A DNA stretch of 64,000 nt from Micromonospora sp. WMMD1102 (GCF_029626265.1 NZ_JARUBN010000001.1:7753001-7817000), one strand, 5' to 3'. Shown: positions 16,921-25,472, counted from the stretch's first letter. Numbers and translations are program-made. Notes: a model not told the origin generated them from the letters alone.

Positions 16921-17363
16921 GCCAGCGGCCTTCCGTGCGGCATCGATGACTCAGGCTATTCGCCTCACGGTCAAGATCGCGTGAGACACCCCGTGTGGCT
17001 ATCGACTTCCCACTCGATCTTGCCGGCGCTCCTCGGAGTTCGCGGTCGCAGCGTGCCCATCGGCGCCGAAGCGCTACCTCGGGCGGAGATCGATCATGGC
17101 CTTCCCGTCTGCCGCGGCTCGCCGCAATACACCACCACATCGAGGCAAGACCATCGGGCGATGTGGTCCGGCGGAGGTTGTGAGGGCCCGTGGGTGCTCG
17201 GTGGGTGCTCGGACGTCGGGGTACTGGCACGGATTCATTGGAACTGGTATGGATTTAGACGCCATTCATGACATCGGTAAGTGTCGCTTGAATCCCGTAC
17301 CTGCGGGGACCCGGTCGGACTGGGTGGGACGCGGTTGGACTGGGCTGTACAACTTGTCGATTC
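16921..17363. other. Island right end, no convincing gene
   Basis: 443 bp between the start of the split gene and attR. Short readings exist but show no domain, RBS or plausible start. It contains a GGGTGCTCGG direct repeat near 17190-17212 and a run of GGACTGGG-type repeats just before attR (about 17327-17347), which could be integrase arm sites. Confidence 0.5.
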
Positions 17364-17406
17364 CTACGGATCAGAAGGTTAGGGGTTCGAATCCCTTCGG
17401 GCGCGC
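17364..17406 (+). repeat. attR: right 43-bp copy of the tRNA-Arg 3' end
   Basis: Exact copy of 4446-4488. Only the 3' half of the tRNA is present (anticodon loop, variable region, T-arm, acceptor 3' strand); the upstream bases do not complete a tRNA. It marks the right boundary of the island, or the junction with a second element. Confidence 0.92.
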
Positions 17407-17658
17407 AAGCTATACCAGGCAATATTCATGATCGCCGCTGACCTTCGGGTCGGTGTGGGTCGCATGTGGGTCACGTCTGTGACCCACATGCCGGACCTGG
17501 TGGGGTCGTGTTGGCCTGGGCTCTCGGGGTTGATGCGCAGCGGATTCGCGGACGGAGGATGCGAATCCGCCCTGTTCGTGTGCGCTGACGACCCCATCGG
17601 TTGATGATCATCGTCTGCCTGCTGTCTAGCCTGTCCGGGTGTCTTGGGGGATGGGTGG

Positions 17659-18273
17659 CTAGTGTGCTGCGCCGGAAATTCGCCTACAAAATCGGGCGAG
17701 TGATTCGAGGATTTCCTCGGCGGTCTTGGTCCAGATGAACGGGCGTGGGTTGCTGTTCCAGGCGGCGATCCACGCCCGGATATCGGCCTCGAGGGACCGG
17801 ACGCTCTTGTGGGCGCCGCGGCGGATCTTCTGCTCGGTGAGGTAGCCGAACCAGCGTTCGACCTGGTTGATCCAGGACGAGCCGGTCGGGGTGAAGTGCA
17901 TGTGGAAGCGGGGATGGCGGGCCAGCCAGGCCCGGACGGCCGGGGTCTTGTGGGTGCCGTAGTTGTCGCAGATCAGGTGGATGTCGAGGTCGGCGGGCAC
18001 GGTCTTGTCGATCGTGGTCAGGAACGTGCGGAACTCGGTGGCACGGTGCTGCCGGTGCAGTTCACTGATGACGGTGCCGTCGGCGATGTTGAACGCGGCG
18101 AACAGGCTGGTGATGCCGTGCCGGTGGTAGTCGTGCGTGCGCCGTTCGGGCATGCCCGGCATCATCGGCAGTATCGGCTGGGACCGGTCCAACGCCTGGA
18201 TCTGGGACTTCTCGTCCACGCACAGCACCACCGCCCGCTCCGGCGGGTTGTGGTACAGGCCGACCGGCTCCTA
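17659..18273 (-). pseudogene. IS630-family transposase, 3' fragment
   Basis: The frame enters at 18273 (EPVGLYHNPPER) and runs through the catalytic region: LCVDEKSQIQALDR (first Asp), HLICDNYGTHKTPAVRAW (second Asp) and HFTPTGSSWINQVERWFG (Glu region) to a stop at 17659. The N-terminal DNA-binding half is missing: upstream the sequence changes abruptly at about 18274-18306 into a truncated IS66 copy. No start codon with an RBS is present, so it should be inactive. Confidence 0.88.
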
Positions 18274-18280
18274 CCGGCCA

Positions 18281-18306
18281 TAACGGATATTCCCCTCAAT
18301 CCGTTA
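18281..18306. repeat. Inverted repeat at the junction of two truncated IS copies
   Basis: TAACGGAT (18281-18288) and ATCCGTTA (18299-18306) are perfect inverted 8-mers around a 10-bp AT-richer centre. They sit exactly between the broken ends of the IS630 and IS66 remnants and belong to neither recognisable coding fragment, so this may be a scar of a third element. Confidence 0.55.
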
Positions 18307-18317
18307 CACAGATCTCT

Positions 18318-19149
18318 CTACAAGCCCGTGCAGCTTGCCGGCGACCCGCAGCCCGGACTCGTCGACGTGCACCACGCCCGCGCTGGCCAGCGCGTCACGG
18401 ACCTGATCCACGAACTCCGAATCGGTCAGAGCATCCCCGGCGCGGGCGTGAGCGGCGGCGACCGCGCCCGCCGACATCGGCACGCCGAACAAATCACTCA
18501 TGGCCTGCGCCGTCCGTGCCTGCGCCCCGAACAACGCCTGCTGCAGATACACCGCCGCGGCCTGAGCCCTCGGCCCGTACTGAACCGGGGCGTCCACCCC
18601 GTCCGGAGACCGGCCGGCGGTGACGTGCCCGCACCCGCACCGGCGGGACACGATCCGATGCTCGGTCACCCGCACACCAACCTCCGGCAGGTCGAACACC
18701 TGCCGCGCGACGACCCCGGCAACCCTGGCACCAGTCAGATCCCCACCACATTCGCCACAGCCAGCAGGTTCGTGCTCCACCCACTCGTGTGGGTCATCCA
18801 CCTGCCGCAACGTGCGCCCCTGATGGCCCGGCTGACCGCCGGCACGCCGACCCGACCGGGTTCGCAACGACTTCGGCGCCGGCTTGGCCAACCCGTCTGA
18901 CGACGGCGGCCGCGACGAGTTCGACGAGTCCTGCCCAAGCCGGGCCCGCAGATCCGCGTTCTCGGCCCGCAACACCGCGTTCTCCCGCCGCAACCCGGCG
19001 TTGTCCCGCTCAAGCTCAAGAACCCGGGCCTCCAGCCGGGCAAGCCGCTCAAGCAGCTCCACGATGGACGGCGTTCCGGACACCCGACCATGATCCACCC
19101 AGACCAGCCCAGGTCAAGCCAACCCGCCGACGAGCACCTGATCAGTCAC
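18318..19149 (-). mobile_element. IS66 remnant: 5' half of the transposase and one terminal repeat
   Basis: The frame from about 19083 (GTPSIVELLERLARLEARV) carries the IS66 coiled coil, the SSNSSRPPSSDG motif, the zinc-binding Cys region (CGECGGD, RRCGCG) and the start of the DDE domain (HVDESGLRVAGKLHG), then leaves homology and stops at 18304. The terminal repeat survives at 19134-19149 (complement GTGACTGATCAGGTGC), matching the ends of the intact IS66 at 15182. The other end is gone. It differs throughout from the intact copy, so it is a separate, older insertion. Confidence 0.88.
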
Positions 19150-19556
19150 CTAACGACAGACCCGAGATCGCCATTACCGAACGCAGTCATCGGCGCGCGG
19201 TAGTACAGGTGTGTACAGGTGCCGGGTGCGACGGACACGACAACCTCGGCCCGCCCCATCGCGGTCTGGCGCAGTTTGGCACCGATCCGGTGGTGGCCCG
19301 GCGGCAGCATGAAAACGTTGGCTCCCCACCGTCCCCGGGTAGGCTGCCCGTTCACGAGGATGATCGGACCGACCGCGTGCGGACCAGCCATCACCCGGGC
19401 GAATCCGCTGTACGAGGCGTGGACGACCAGCTGCCCCTGCGCCGGCGTACCCTGACCCTGCATCGAATACTGACCTCCTCGAACTGTCGCCATGACGCGG
19501 TGCTCGGCCCCCTGGGCCGTCGTGTCGCTGATGGTAGCGAAGCCGAGCGTCTCCAC
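19146..19556 (-). CDS. Small hypothetical protein whose 3' end runs into the IS66 remnant
   Basis: 136 aa with no recognised family. It is rich in Gly and beta-forming residues: a segment GPIILVNGQPTRGRWGANVF followed by LPPGHHRIGAKLRQ reads like a beta-sandwich domain. No signal peptide is visible. Its stop codon (19146-19148) lies inside the IS66 terminal repeat, so the original C-terminus was probably lost when the IS inserted. Starts at 19556 or 19493 (MATVRGGQYSMQG) are possible. The long open frame with ordered sequence suggests a real gene, but it may no longer be functional. Confidence 0.5.
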   Translation of the reverse strand: METLGFATISDTTAQGAEHRVMATVRGGQYSMQGQGTPAQGQLVVHASYSGFARVMAGPHAVGPIILVNGQPTRGRWGANVFMLPPGHHRIGAKLRQTAMGRAEVVVSVAPGTCTHLYYRAPMTAFGNGDLGSVVR

Positions 19557-19638
19557 GTGTGGATCGCTGCCGCTGTCGAGCTGACACGCAACGTCAGGTC
19601 TTGTTCACCTGCGCGATAGGCGCGGTACGCGGCGCCGA

Positions 19639-20790
19639 TTAGCCTTTTATGTAGCGTCGTGTCATGTAGCTGCGGACGGGGCTGAGGGATGCGAGGCGTA
19701 GGGGTAGCTGGGTCAGCCAGAGTGCGAGGGGGTTGGCTGGTGCGTAGACTCCTTTGACTCGCCGGGCGAGCTTCTGTTTTTTGGCTACCTCGGGGCGTAG
19801 TTGGGTTTCCCAGTTTGTGAGTGCGGTGTGGATGTTGCCGGGGTTGGTTTCGAGGGCGGTGCCGAGTAGGCCGGCGCCGCCGATGGCGAGGGCGGAGCCG
19901 TAGCCGGCGAACAGGGTGACGCACCAGGCGGCGTCGCCGAGGAGAACGACGCGGCCGTGGCTCCACCTGTCGGCCACGATTTGGCTGATGGTGTCGAAGT
20001 AGATGGAGCCGGCGGATTCCAGTCCTTGAAGGACTTCGGGGACTATCCAGTTCATGTCGCCGTAGACCTGGGGCAGTATGGTGTGCGGGTTGTCCGTCGG
20101 ATGTCCGGCGGTGTGGTTGCTGCGGAAGCCGAAGAAGGCGACGTTGCGGCCGTCGCCGACGTTGATGACTGCGACGGTCCGCCCGCCTTGGGAGAGGGTG
20201 CCGGTGGTTCCCTCCGCGATACCCGAGGGCTTCCTGGCGAGCATGTAGACGGCGACCATGTGATCGAGATCGAGGCGGTACTTTTCTTCGGGGCCGAAGA
20301 CGAGTGCGCGGGTGGTCGAGTGTAGGCCGTCGGCGCCGATGAGCAGGTCCGCGTGTTCGGTGGTGTTGTCGCTGAGGGTGACGTGGACGGCGTGTTCGTC
20401 CTGGTCGACGGCTTTGATGGTGGTGGCGAACCGAATTTCGGTCGTGTCGTGGATCGCCTCGTACAGGACGGTCTCGATGTCGCCGCGGAGGATGCTGATG
20501 GAGCGGTTGCCGATGGTGGCGGCGATGGTTTCGCGGGTCAGGGAGAAGCGGCGTCTGCCGTCAGGTTTGTGGTAGACGAGTTCGTTGGTGATGAAGGCCC
20601 TGTCCTTCAGGGCGGGCAGGATTCCCATGCGTTCGGCGGCGTCGTAGCCGATCCCGCCGAACGTGACGCCGTACCCACCGCCACGGCGTCCGGGTGCGCG
20701 TTCGACGATGAGGGTTTCCCAGCCGGCTTGCCGCAGGCGCAGGGCTGCCGCCTGCCCGGCGATACCGGCGCCGACGATGATGGCTCGCAT
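19639..20790 (-). CDS. FAD-dependent aromatic-type monooxygenase
   Basis: 383 aa. It has the three motifs of group A flavin monooxygenases: GAGIAGQAAALRL at the N-terminus (GxGxxG, ADP of FAD), DLLIGADGLHSTTR near residue 150 (DG motif) and GRVVLLGDAAWC near residue 290 (GD motif). These enzymes use NAD(P)H and O2 to hydroxylate small, often aromatic or polyketide substrates; the class includes PHBH and tetracycline-inactivating enzymes. AGGAGA lies 6 bp before the ATG. It is the second gene of an operon with a reductase (41-bp gap) and divergent from a GbsR/MarR regulator, an arrangement typical of inducible detoxification or tailoring. The substrate is unknown. Confidence 0.87.
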   Translation of the reverse strand: MRAIIVGAGIAGQAAALRLRQAGWETLIVERAPGRRGGGYGVTFGGIGYDAAERMGILPALKDRAFITNELVYHKPDGRRRFSLTRETIAATIGNRSISILRGDIETVLYEAIHDTTEIRFATTIKAVDQDEHAVHVTLSDNTTEHADLLIGADGLHSTTRALVFGPEEKYRLDLDHMVAVYMLARKPSGIAEGTTGTLSQGGRTVAVINVGDGRNVAFFGFRSNHTAGHPTDNPHTILPQVYGDMNWIVPEVLQGLESAGSIYFDTISQIVADRWSHGRVVLLGDAAWCVTLFAGYGSALAIGGAGLLGTALETNPGNIHTALTNWETQLRPEVAKKQKLARRVKGVYAPANPLALWLTQLPLRLASLSPVRSYMTRRYIKG

Positions 20791-20831
20791 GATGTTCTCC
20801 TGTGTTCAGTCTCGGTGCGGGATGCCGGTGG

Positions 20832-21830
20832 TCAGAGCCGGGCGAGGATGCGTTGCTCGGCGGCGGGGTCAAGCCAGGTGTCCGGCGAGGGCGCGTCGGG
20901 CCGCGGAGTGGGATCGCCTTCGGCTTGCAGCCAGGCCCAGGTGTCGCTGATCGTGTCCCGCAGGGGGCGGCACGTCAGTCCGGCCTCGAATGCCGCGGTG
21001 ACGTCAGCGTCGTTCATGCCGATCGGGTTGGGGTCGTGCGGGAACCGGATACCGAACTCCATACCCAACGGCAGACCCTCTTCCAGCAGTAGTTCGGGGG
21101 GCGCCCACACCAGCTCGGCGTCGAACCCGGTCACCCGCAGGATCGTCTCCAGCAACTCCCCGATCGTGACCGCGCCGGGGCGGCCGGTCACGGTGAAGGC
21201 GCCACCGATGCGCCGGTTGGCCGCGGTCAGCATCCAGGCGGCCATGTCCCGGGCGTCGATGTACTGCAACGGTGTGTCGGTCGGGCCGGGGGCGAGTACC
21301 TTTCCGCCTTTCTGTAGCCGGCGTAGCCACCACGGGATGCGGCCGACGTCCTCGTACGGGCCGAGGATCATTCCGGCTCTGGCGAGCAGGGCGCGTTCGG
21401 CGAATGCGTCGATGACGGCAAGTTCCCCGCCCCGCTTCGCGGCGGCGTAGTCGAGGCTGTCGTCGCTGGCGGGGTCACCATCGACGAGCGGGGCTTGTTC
21501 GTCCGCGCTGGGCGGCCACGGCCAGCGGTGCACACCGCGGCTGGAGACGTAACCGTAGTGGGTGACACGGTCGGCCAGAAGTTGTGCGCTGTCTCTGACC
21601 ACGCGCGGCGCCCAAGCCCACGTGTCGATGACAGCGTCCCACCCCTCACTTCCCAGCGCGGTGCGGACGGCTCGCGTGTCGGTACGGTCGGCGATCAGCG
21701 CTCGAGTGCCCGGTTCTGGGGGGCGGCTGAGGCCGCGGTTGAGGGTGGTCACGTCGTCGCCCGCGGCGAGTGCGGTCTCCACGACGGCACGGCCAACATG
21801 ATGGGTACCGCCGAGTACAAGCAACTTCAT
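20832..21830 (-). CDS. NAD(P)-dependent epimerase/reductase (extended SDR)
   Basis: 332 aa. MKLLVLGGTHHVGRAVVE is the Rossmann nucleotide-binding loop (GGTxxxG variant of atypical and extended SDRs). YAAAKRGGELA near residue 135 resembles the YxxxK active site, and the C-terminal substrate domain has LDPAAEQRIL. GGAGA precedes the ATG at 21830; longer readings up to 22109 would cross the promoter. As first gene of the operon with the monooxygenase it probably acts on the same compound, reducing a keto group or epimerising a sugar-like moiety. That is inferred from pairing alone. Confidence 0.82.
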   Translation of the reverse strand: MKLLVLGGTHHVGRAVVETALAAGDDVTTLNRGLSRPPEPGTRALIADRTDTRAVRTALGSEGWDAVIDTWAWAPRVVRDSAQLLADRVTHYGYVSSRGVHRWPWPPSADEQAPLVDGDPASDDSLDYAAAKRGGELAVIDAFAERALLARAGMILGPYEDVGRIPWWLRRLQKGGKVLAPGPTDTPLQYIDARDMAAWMLTAANRRIGGAFTVTGRPGAVTIGELLETILRVTGFDAELVWAPPELLLEEGLPLGMEFGIRFPHDPNPIGMNDADVTAAFEAGLTCRPLRDTISDTWAWLQAEGDPTPRPDAPSPDTWLDPAAEQRILARL

Positions 21831-22182
21831 GATTCTCCAGGTACAACTGTCAACGTTCAAACGGGCGGCGGCGGGCCATGGGCTCGTCCGTGGGCTGGCT
21901 GTGCCGAGCCGGCGCAAGATCCGCGAGACGGCCGGCCAGGGATGCGCGGTGTGAGTTTCCAGCCGGTGGATGCGGTGCCGGGCAAGGCCCTGCTCCGGGA
22001 ATATGCGGCATCGATATGCCCTCCTCGTCGTGTACGTGTGGATCCCACTCGCCGACCAGGCTTCCCGGCACACCGACGGCTCCTCCCACCAAGGAAGGCC
22101 GACTTCCAAACAATATACCGAGTGTTCGGAAATTTCTGAAGACTAGCATCGTAGGCTATCGTGTGACACGCGGAGGTGGCGG
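21831..22182. promoter_or_regulatory. Divergent promoter region with a 16-bp operator-like palindrome at 22125-22140
   Basis: 352 bp separate the reductase-monooxygenase operon from its divergent regulator. TTCGGAAATTTCTGAA (22125-22140) is symmetrical at 7 of 8 base pairs and unusually AT-rich here. It is preceded by CCGA-GTGT-TCGG (22118-22129), which overlaps it. The end lies 42 bp upstream of the regulator start, where a MarR-type autorepressor would bind. Confidence 0.6.
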
Positions 22183-22671
22183 GTGAACAACAGACGAGAG
22201 CAGTGGCAGGCTGCCGAACAGCTAGCCCTGGCGCTCACCGACGGCGGCTTGCAACGCATGTCCGCACGAACACTGGCGATGTTCCTGTTCACCGACCAGG
22301 AAACAGTCACGATGGGTGATATCGCCGACCAACTCGGCGTCAGTCCCGGCTCCGTCTCCGGTGCGGTGAAGGCGCTGCTGTCCGTCGGCCTGATCCAACG
22401 CCTACCCGCTCCCGGCAGCCGCCGCGAACACTACCGGCTGCGGGACGACGCCTGGAGCACACTCTTCTCGACCCAGAACACCGTCACACTGACCATGCTG
22501 CGAGCCGCAGAGGCCGGGATACGGGCCACCGCCTCGGACGACCCCGCCCACCAGCGACTCATCCAGATGCGCGACTTCCACGAATTCATGCTCAGGGAGA
22601 TTCCCTCCCTGCTGCGCCGCTGGCAGCAAGAACAGGTCAGCCAACGTACCGGAGGAACTGCCCGGACGTGA
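22183..22671 (+). CDS. GbsR/MarR-family transcriptional regulator
   Basis: 162 aa. The winged helix covers residues 30-90 (TMGDIADQLGVSPGSVSGAV as recognition region, then a wing GSRREHYRL). The C-terminal helices (LRAAEAGIRA..) fit dimerisation in the GbsR branch of MarR. The GTG start has GGAGG 7 bp upstream. It is divergent from the reductase-monooxygenase operon with a palindrome between them, so it most likely represses that operon until a ligand binds. Its stop overlaps a possible GTG of the downstream propeller gene, but that gene has a better internal start. Confidence 0.86.
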   Translation: MNNRREQWQAAEQLALALTDGGLQRMSARTLAMFLFTDQETVTMGDIADQLGVSPGSVSGAVKALLSVGLIQRLPAPGSRREHYRLRDDAWSTLFSTQNTVTLTMLRAAEAGIRATASDDPAHQRLIQMRDFHEFMLREIPSLLRRWQQEQVSQRTGGTART

Positions 22672-22763
22672 TCGGGCTGAGCCGTGACGAACGTAGGCGA
22701 AGCCCGAGTGCTAGGGTGCCGTTCCCATACGAGGATCTACGAGCACGTGTGGAGGGACGGACG

Positions 22764-24113
22764 GTGTCGACGGACCTTTACGGGATTCGGGTCATCGAGT
22801 TGGCGCCCGACCAGCGGCGGGTACGGCTGCGCGTCATCGTGACCTACTACGACAACGAGGACTACAACGACGCGCTGCTGGAGGGCGACGACCCGAGCTT
22901 CTTCCTGCGTGTGCTGTGGGACCAAGCCGACACCGGCTTTGGGGGCGGTGGGCCGCTCGGCGAAGTCGTCAGTGCCCGCAAGATCTGCGACGAGGACTGG
23001 GTCGACAGCAACACCTGGCTGTTCATCGAGCGATACGAGGCGTTGGCGTCTAGGAACGTGCCGTTCACCAAGGAGGACAGGACCAATCTGCCGACCATAT
23101 ACTCCACGGACGGAGACTGGTTCACCGACGAGGAACGGCTGGTCTCGACCGACTACGATGTGTGGGTCACCGATCCGCGCTGGTTGGCACACCTGAGTCC
23201 CGGCCAGCGATGGACGACGACGGCGTACCCGACCGAGGCGGATCGACTGCGTGCAGTGGACGCGCCGTACCTGCCGGACCCGCGCCCACCGGCCGCCGAG
23301 TTCACGGTGTTCGCGGTGGACTACGACGGCGGGGACAGCGATGAGACCCGAACCGCGAGTGGTTTGGCCATGTCGCCCGACGGCCGGTGGCTGGCCGTTG
23401 CCAGTGGTGCGGGCGAGCTGGTGGTGTATGAGGTTCCAGGGAGGAAATGGGTCGAGCGGCTTCGCCAGCACTCCGGCGTCCGGGCGCCGTCGGTCGACTG
23501 GCTGCCCGACCGCCCAGTTGTCGTACTCCAGTCGTCGGGTCCGGGTGCCCCGTCATGGGCGTACGACGTCGAGGCTCGTGCGGTGGTGGCGGCGGACGCG
23601 GACAGGTGGCTGGCCCGTTCGGCCGACGGCCGGTACCGGTTGATCACCATGGCGGACGGACGGTTTGCGATACGTGACGGCGATGGCGTGCAACGGCCGT
23701 TGGCCGTGGACCGCGTCGCCGCGGCGACGTTCACATTGGATGGATCCCGGGTGTACGTCGCGACAGACGACACCGTCCTGACGGTGGATCCCTCGACTTG
23801 CACCATCGCCGAGGCCGTGTACGCGGGGTATCGGCGGCTTCGCTCCATCGCCGTTGACCGATCCGGCAGTTACCTCGCGGCGTGCGACTCGAATTGGCTG
23901 ACCCTGCTCCGACTGGCGGACGGCGAGACGCTCATGCGGCTGCGCTTCGGCTGGGGCCCGGTGGCCGTCGACTGGTCGTCCGACGGACGCTGGTTGATGG
24001 CCACGGAGATCTCTAATCGTGGCGGGAAGACTAGGTGCTTTCAGGTCGGACGTCCAGCGACCCTGCCGGACCTAGAGGCGGCCCACCAGGCACGGCACGG
24101 ACGCCGACGTTGA
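22764..24113 (+). CDS. Hypothetical protein with a C-terminal beta-propeller
   Basis: 449 aa, family not recognised. Residues 1-185 are an acidic alpha/beta domain (VTYYDNEDYNDALLEG, WLFIERYEAL). Residues 190-430 show repeated WD40/YVTN-like blades: ASGLAMSPDGRWLAVASGAG, FTLDGSRVYVATDD, IAVDRSGSYLAACDSNWL and VDWSSDGRWLMATEIS. No signal peptide or membrane segment is seen, so it should be cytosolic and probably a scaffold. The GTG at 22764 follows GGAGGG by 7 bp; an alternative GTG at 22668 would overlap the regulator stop and add 32 Arg-rich residues. An IS3-type element lies just downstream. Confidence 0.72.
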   Translation: MSTDLYGIRVIELAPDQRRVRLRVIVTYYDNEDYNDALLEGDDPSFFLRVLWDQADTGFGGGGPLGEVVSARKICDEDWVDSNTWLFIERYEALASRNVPFTKEDRTNLPTIYSTDGDWFTDEERLVSTDYDVWVTDPRWLAHLSPGQRWTTTAYPTEADRLRAVDAPYLPDPRPPAAEFTVFAVDYDGGDSDETRTASGLAMSPDGRWLAVASGAGELVVYEVPGRKWVERLRQHSGVRAPSVDWLPDRPVVVLQSSGPGAPSWAYDVEARAVVAADADRWLARSADGRYRLITMADGRFAIRDGDGVQRPLAVDRVAAATFTLDGSRVYVATDDTVLTVDPSTCTIAEAVYAGYRRLRSIAVDRSGSYLAACDSNWLTLLRLADGETLMRLRFGWGPVAVDWSSDGRWLMATEISNRGGKTRCFQVGRPATLPDLEAAHQARHGRRR

Positions 24114-24237
24114 AGCGAACGTGCTGGTGGCTTGGTGTCCAAAGTGGTCGTGACCGGGTATGGGGGCCTTGCCCCCTGATCTTGGACACCTGAGACTCGG
24201 ATCTTGATGGTCCGGGTGGACAGGAGTCCTGGTACTG

Positions 24238-24552
24238 ATGGTGATGAAGCACTACCCGCAGCAGTTCAAGGCCGACGCGGTGGCGTTGTATCGGTCGCGG
24301 CCGGAGGCGACGATCGCGCAGGTCGCTGCCGATCTAGGGATCAACCGGGAGACGCTGCGTAGCTGGATCCGTATCGACGATCAGCAGCGCGGAGCGAGTC
24401 CGATGGTACGTGTGGGCGCGGCGGCGTCGTCTGACGCCGGGTCGGTGGAGGCGGAGAACGCCGTGTTGCGCCGGCGGGTGCGGGAGCTGGAGGAGGAACG
24501 TGACATCCTGCGTAAGGCGGCCCGGTATTTCGCCGGGGAGACGCGCTGGTGA
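24238..24552 (+). CDS. IS3 transposase OrfA (helix-turn-helix)
   Basis: 104 aa. The first 50 residues form an HTH that binds the IS ends (YPQQFKADAVALYRS, then IAQVAADLGINRETLRSWIR). The C-terminal part is a leucine zipper (VRELEEERDILRKAARYFAG) that joins it to the OrfB part. Its stop overlaps the GTG of orfB by 4 bp; IS3 elements make the active fusion by -1 frameshifting, and OrfA alone usually represses. Confidence 0.92.
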   Translation: MVMKHYPQQFKADAVALYRSRPEATIAQVAADLGINRETLRSWIRIDDQQRGASPMVRVGAAASSDAGSVEAENAVLRRRVRELEEERDILRKAARYFAGETRW

Positions 24553-25445
24553 ACCGCTTCCAGTTCGTCGATGACCACCAGACGCGCTACGGCGTGAAGC
24601 GGTTGTGCCGGATCGTGGGCGTGGCCCGGTCCAGCTTCTACTACTGGAAGGCCAGCGCGGGCGCGCGGGCCGTCCGGGAGCGGGCCGACGCCGAGTTGGC
24701 CGACCGGATCCGGGCCGTACACGCCGCCCACGACGGCACCTATGGCGTTCCTCGGATCACCGCCGAGCTACGCGAGCAGGGCGAGGCGGTCAACCACAAG
24801 CGCACCGCCCGGGTCATGCGCCGTATCGGCCTGCAAGGGCTGCGGCTGCGTCGCCGACACCGCACCACGATCCCGGACCCGGCCGCGGCCAAGGCCCCGG
24901 ACCTCATCGGCCGGGACTTCACCGCCGGGGCCCCGAACCAGCGCTACGTCGGCGACATCACCTACCTGCCCGTGGGTGAGCGCGGGTTCCTCTACCTCGC
25001 GACCGTGCTGGACCTGCACTCGAGGCGGCTGGTCGGGTACGCCATCGCCGACCACATGCGCGCCGACCTCGTCGTCGACGCCCTGACCGCCGCGCGGCGA
25101 ACCAGGGGCAGCCTGGACGGCGCGGTCTTCCACTCCGACCACGGCGGGCAGTACACGTCGAAGAGCTTCGCTGCCGCCTGCGCGGCGGGCGGGGTACGCC
25201 AGTCGATGAGCGCGGTGGGCAGTTCGGCCGACAACGCCGCGGCCGAGTCGTTCAACGCCACCCTCAAGCGCGAGACCCTGCAAGGCCGCCGCGCGTTCAC
25301 CGACGAACGCGACGCCCGGCTGACCACCTTCCGATGGCTGCACCGCTACAACACCACCCGCCGCCACTCCCGCCTCGGCAACAGGTCACCGATCACCTAC
25401 GAGCGCACCACAGAAACATCAACTACGCTGGCGGAAGCCGCATGA
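24549..25445 (+). CDS. IS3 transposase OrfB (integrase core)
   Basis: 298 aa. HTH_21-type region GTYGVPRITAELREQG, then the rve integrase core: VGDITYLPV (first Asp), FHSDHGGQYTS (second Asp) and SSADNAAAESFNATLKRE (Glu, the third member of the DDE triad). Full length with all catalytic residues, so the element is probably active. It overlaps orfA. Confidence 0.94.
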   Translation: MNRFQFVDDHQTRYGVKRLCRIVGVARSSFYYWKASAGARAVRERADAELADRIRAVHAAHDGTYGVPRITAELREQGEAVNHKRTARVMRRIGLQGLRLRRRHRTTIPDPAAAKAPDLIGRDFTAGAPNQRYVGDITYLPVGERGFLYLATVLDLHSRRLVGYAIADHMRADLVVDALTAARRTRGSLDGAVFHSDHGGQYTSKSFAAACAAGGVRQSMSAVGSSADNAAAESFNATLKRETLQGRRAFTDERDARLTTFRWLHRYNTTRRHSRLGNRSPITYERTTETSTTLAEAA

Positions 25446-25472
25446 TCCCCGTGTCCAAGATCCGGGGGTAAG

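Larger units (their letters stand above)
4489..17406. mobile_element. tRNA-Arg integrated genomic island, 12.9 kb
   Basis: Bounded by the perfect 43-bp att repeat, with a tyrosine integrase next to attL. The cargo is a second integrase, an XRE regulator, a hexapeptide transferase, an acyl-CoA-dehydrogenase-like protein, a NUDIX hydrolase, a PIN-like protein, a broken HsdS and an IS66-interrupted gene. I see no FtsK/TraB-type transfer gene, replication initiator or excisionase, so it is either a non-conjugative island or the remains of a larger element. Parts (about 12.0-13.2 kb) are visibly less GC-rich than the core. Confidence 0.88.
24168..25472. mobile_element. IS3-family insertion sequence (first copy)
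   Basis: 22-bp terminal inverted repeats, CTTGCCCCCTGATCTTGGAC.. at 24168-24189 and its complement at 25451-25472, match at 20 of 22 positions and enclose overlapping orfA and orfB. I could not find a clear 3-4 bp target duplication, which may mean the flanks were rearranged. The right side abuts a hydrolase gene fragment whose 5' half is absent. Confidence 0.88.

Noticed and set aside
17364..17406. A second tRNA-Arg gene
   Set aside because: Only the 3' half is present and no 5' acceptor strand pairs with it; it is an att repeat.
17096..17431. Plus-strand reading across attR
   Set aside because: It spans the att repeat in tRNA sequence and has no motifs or RBS.
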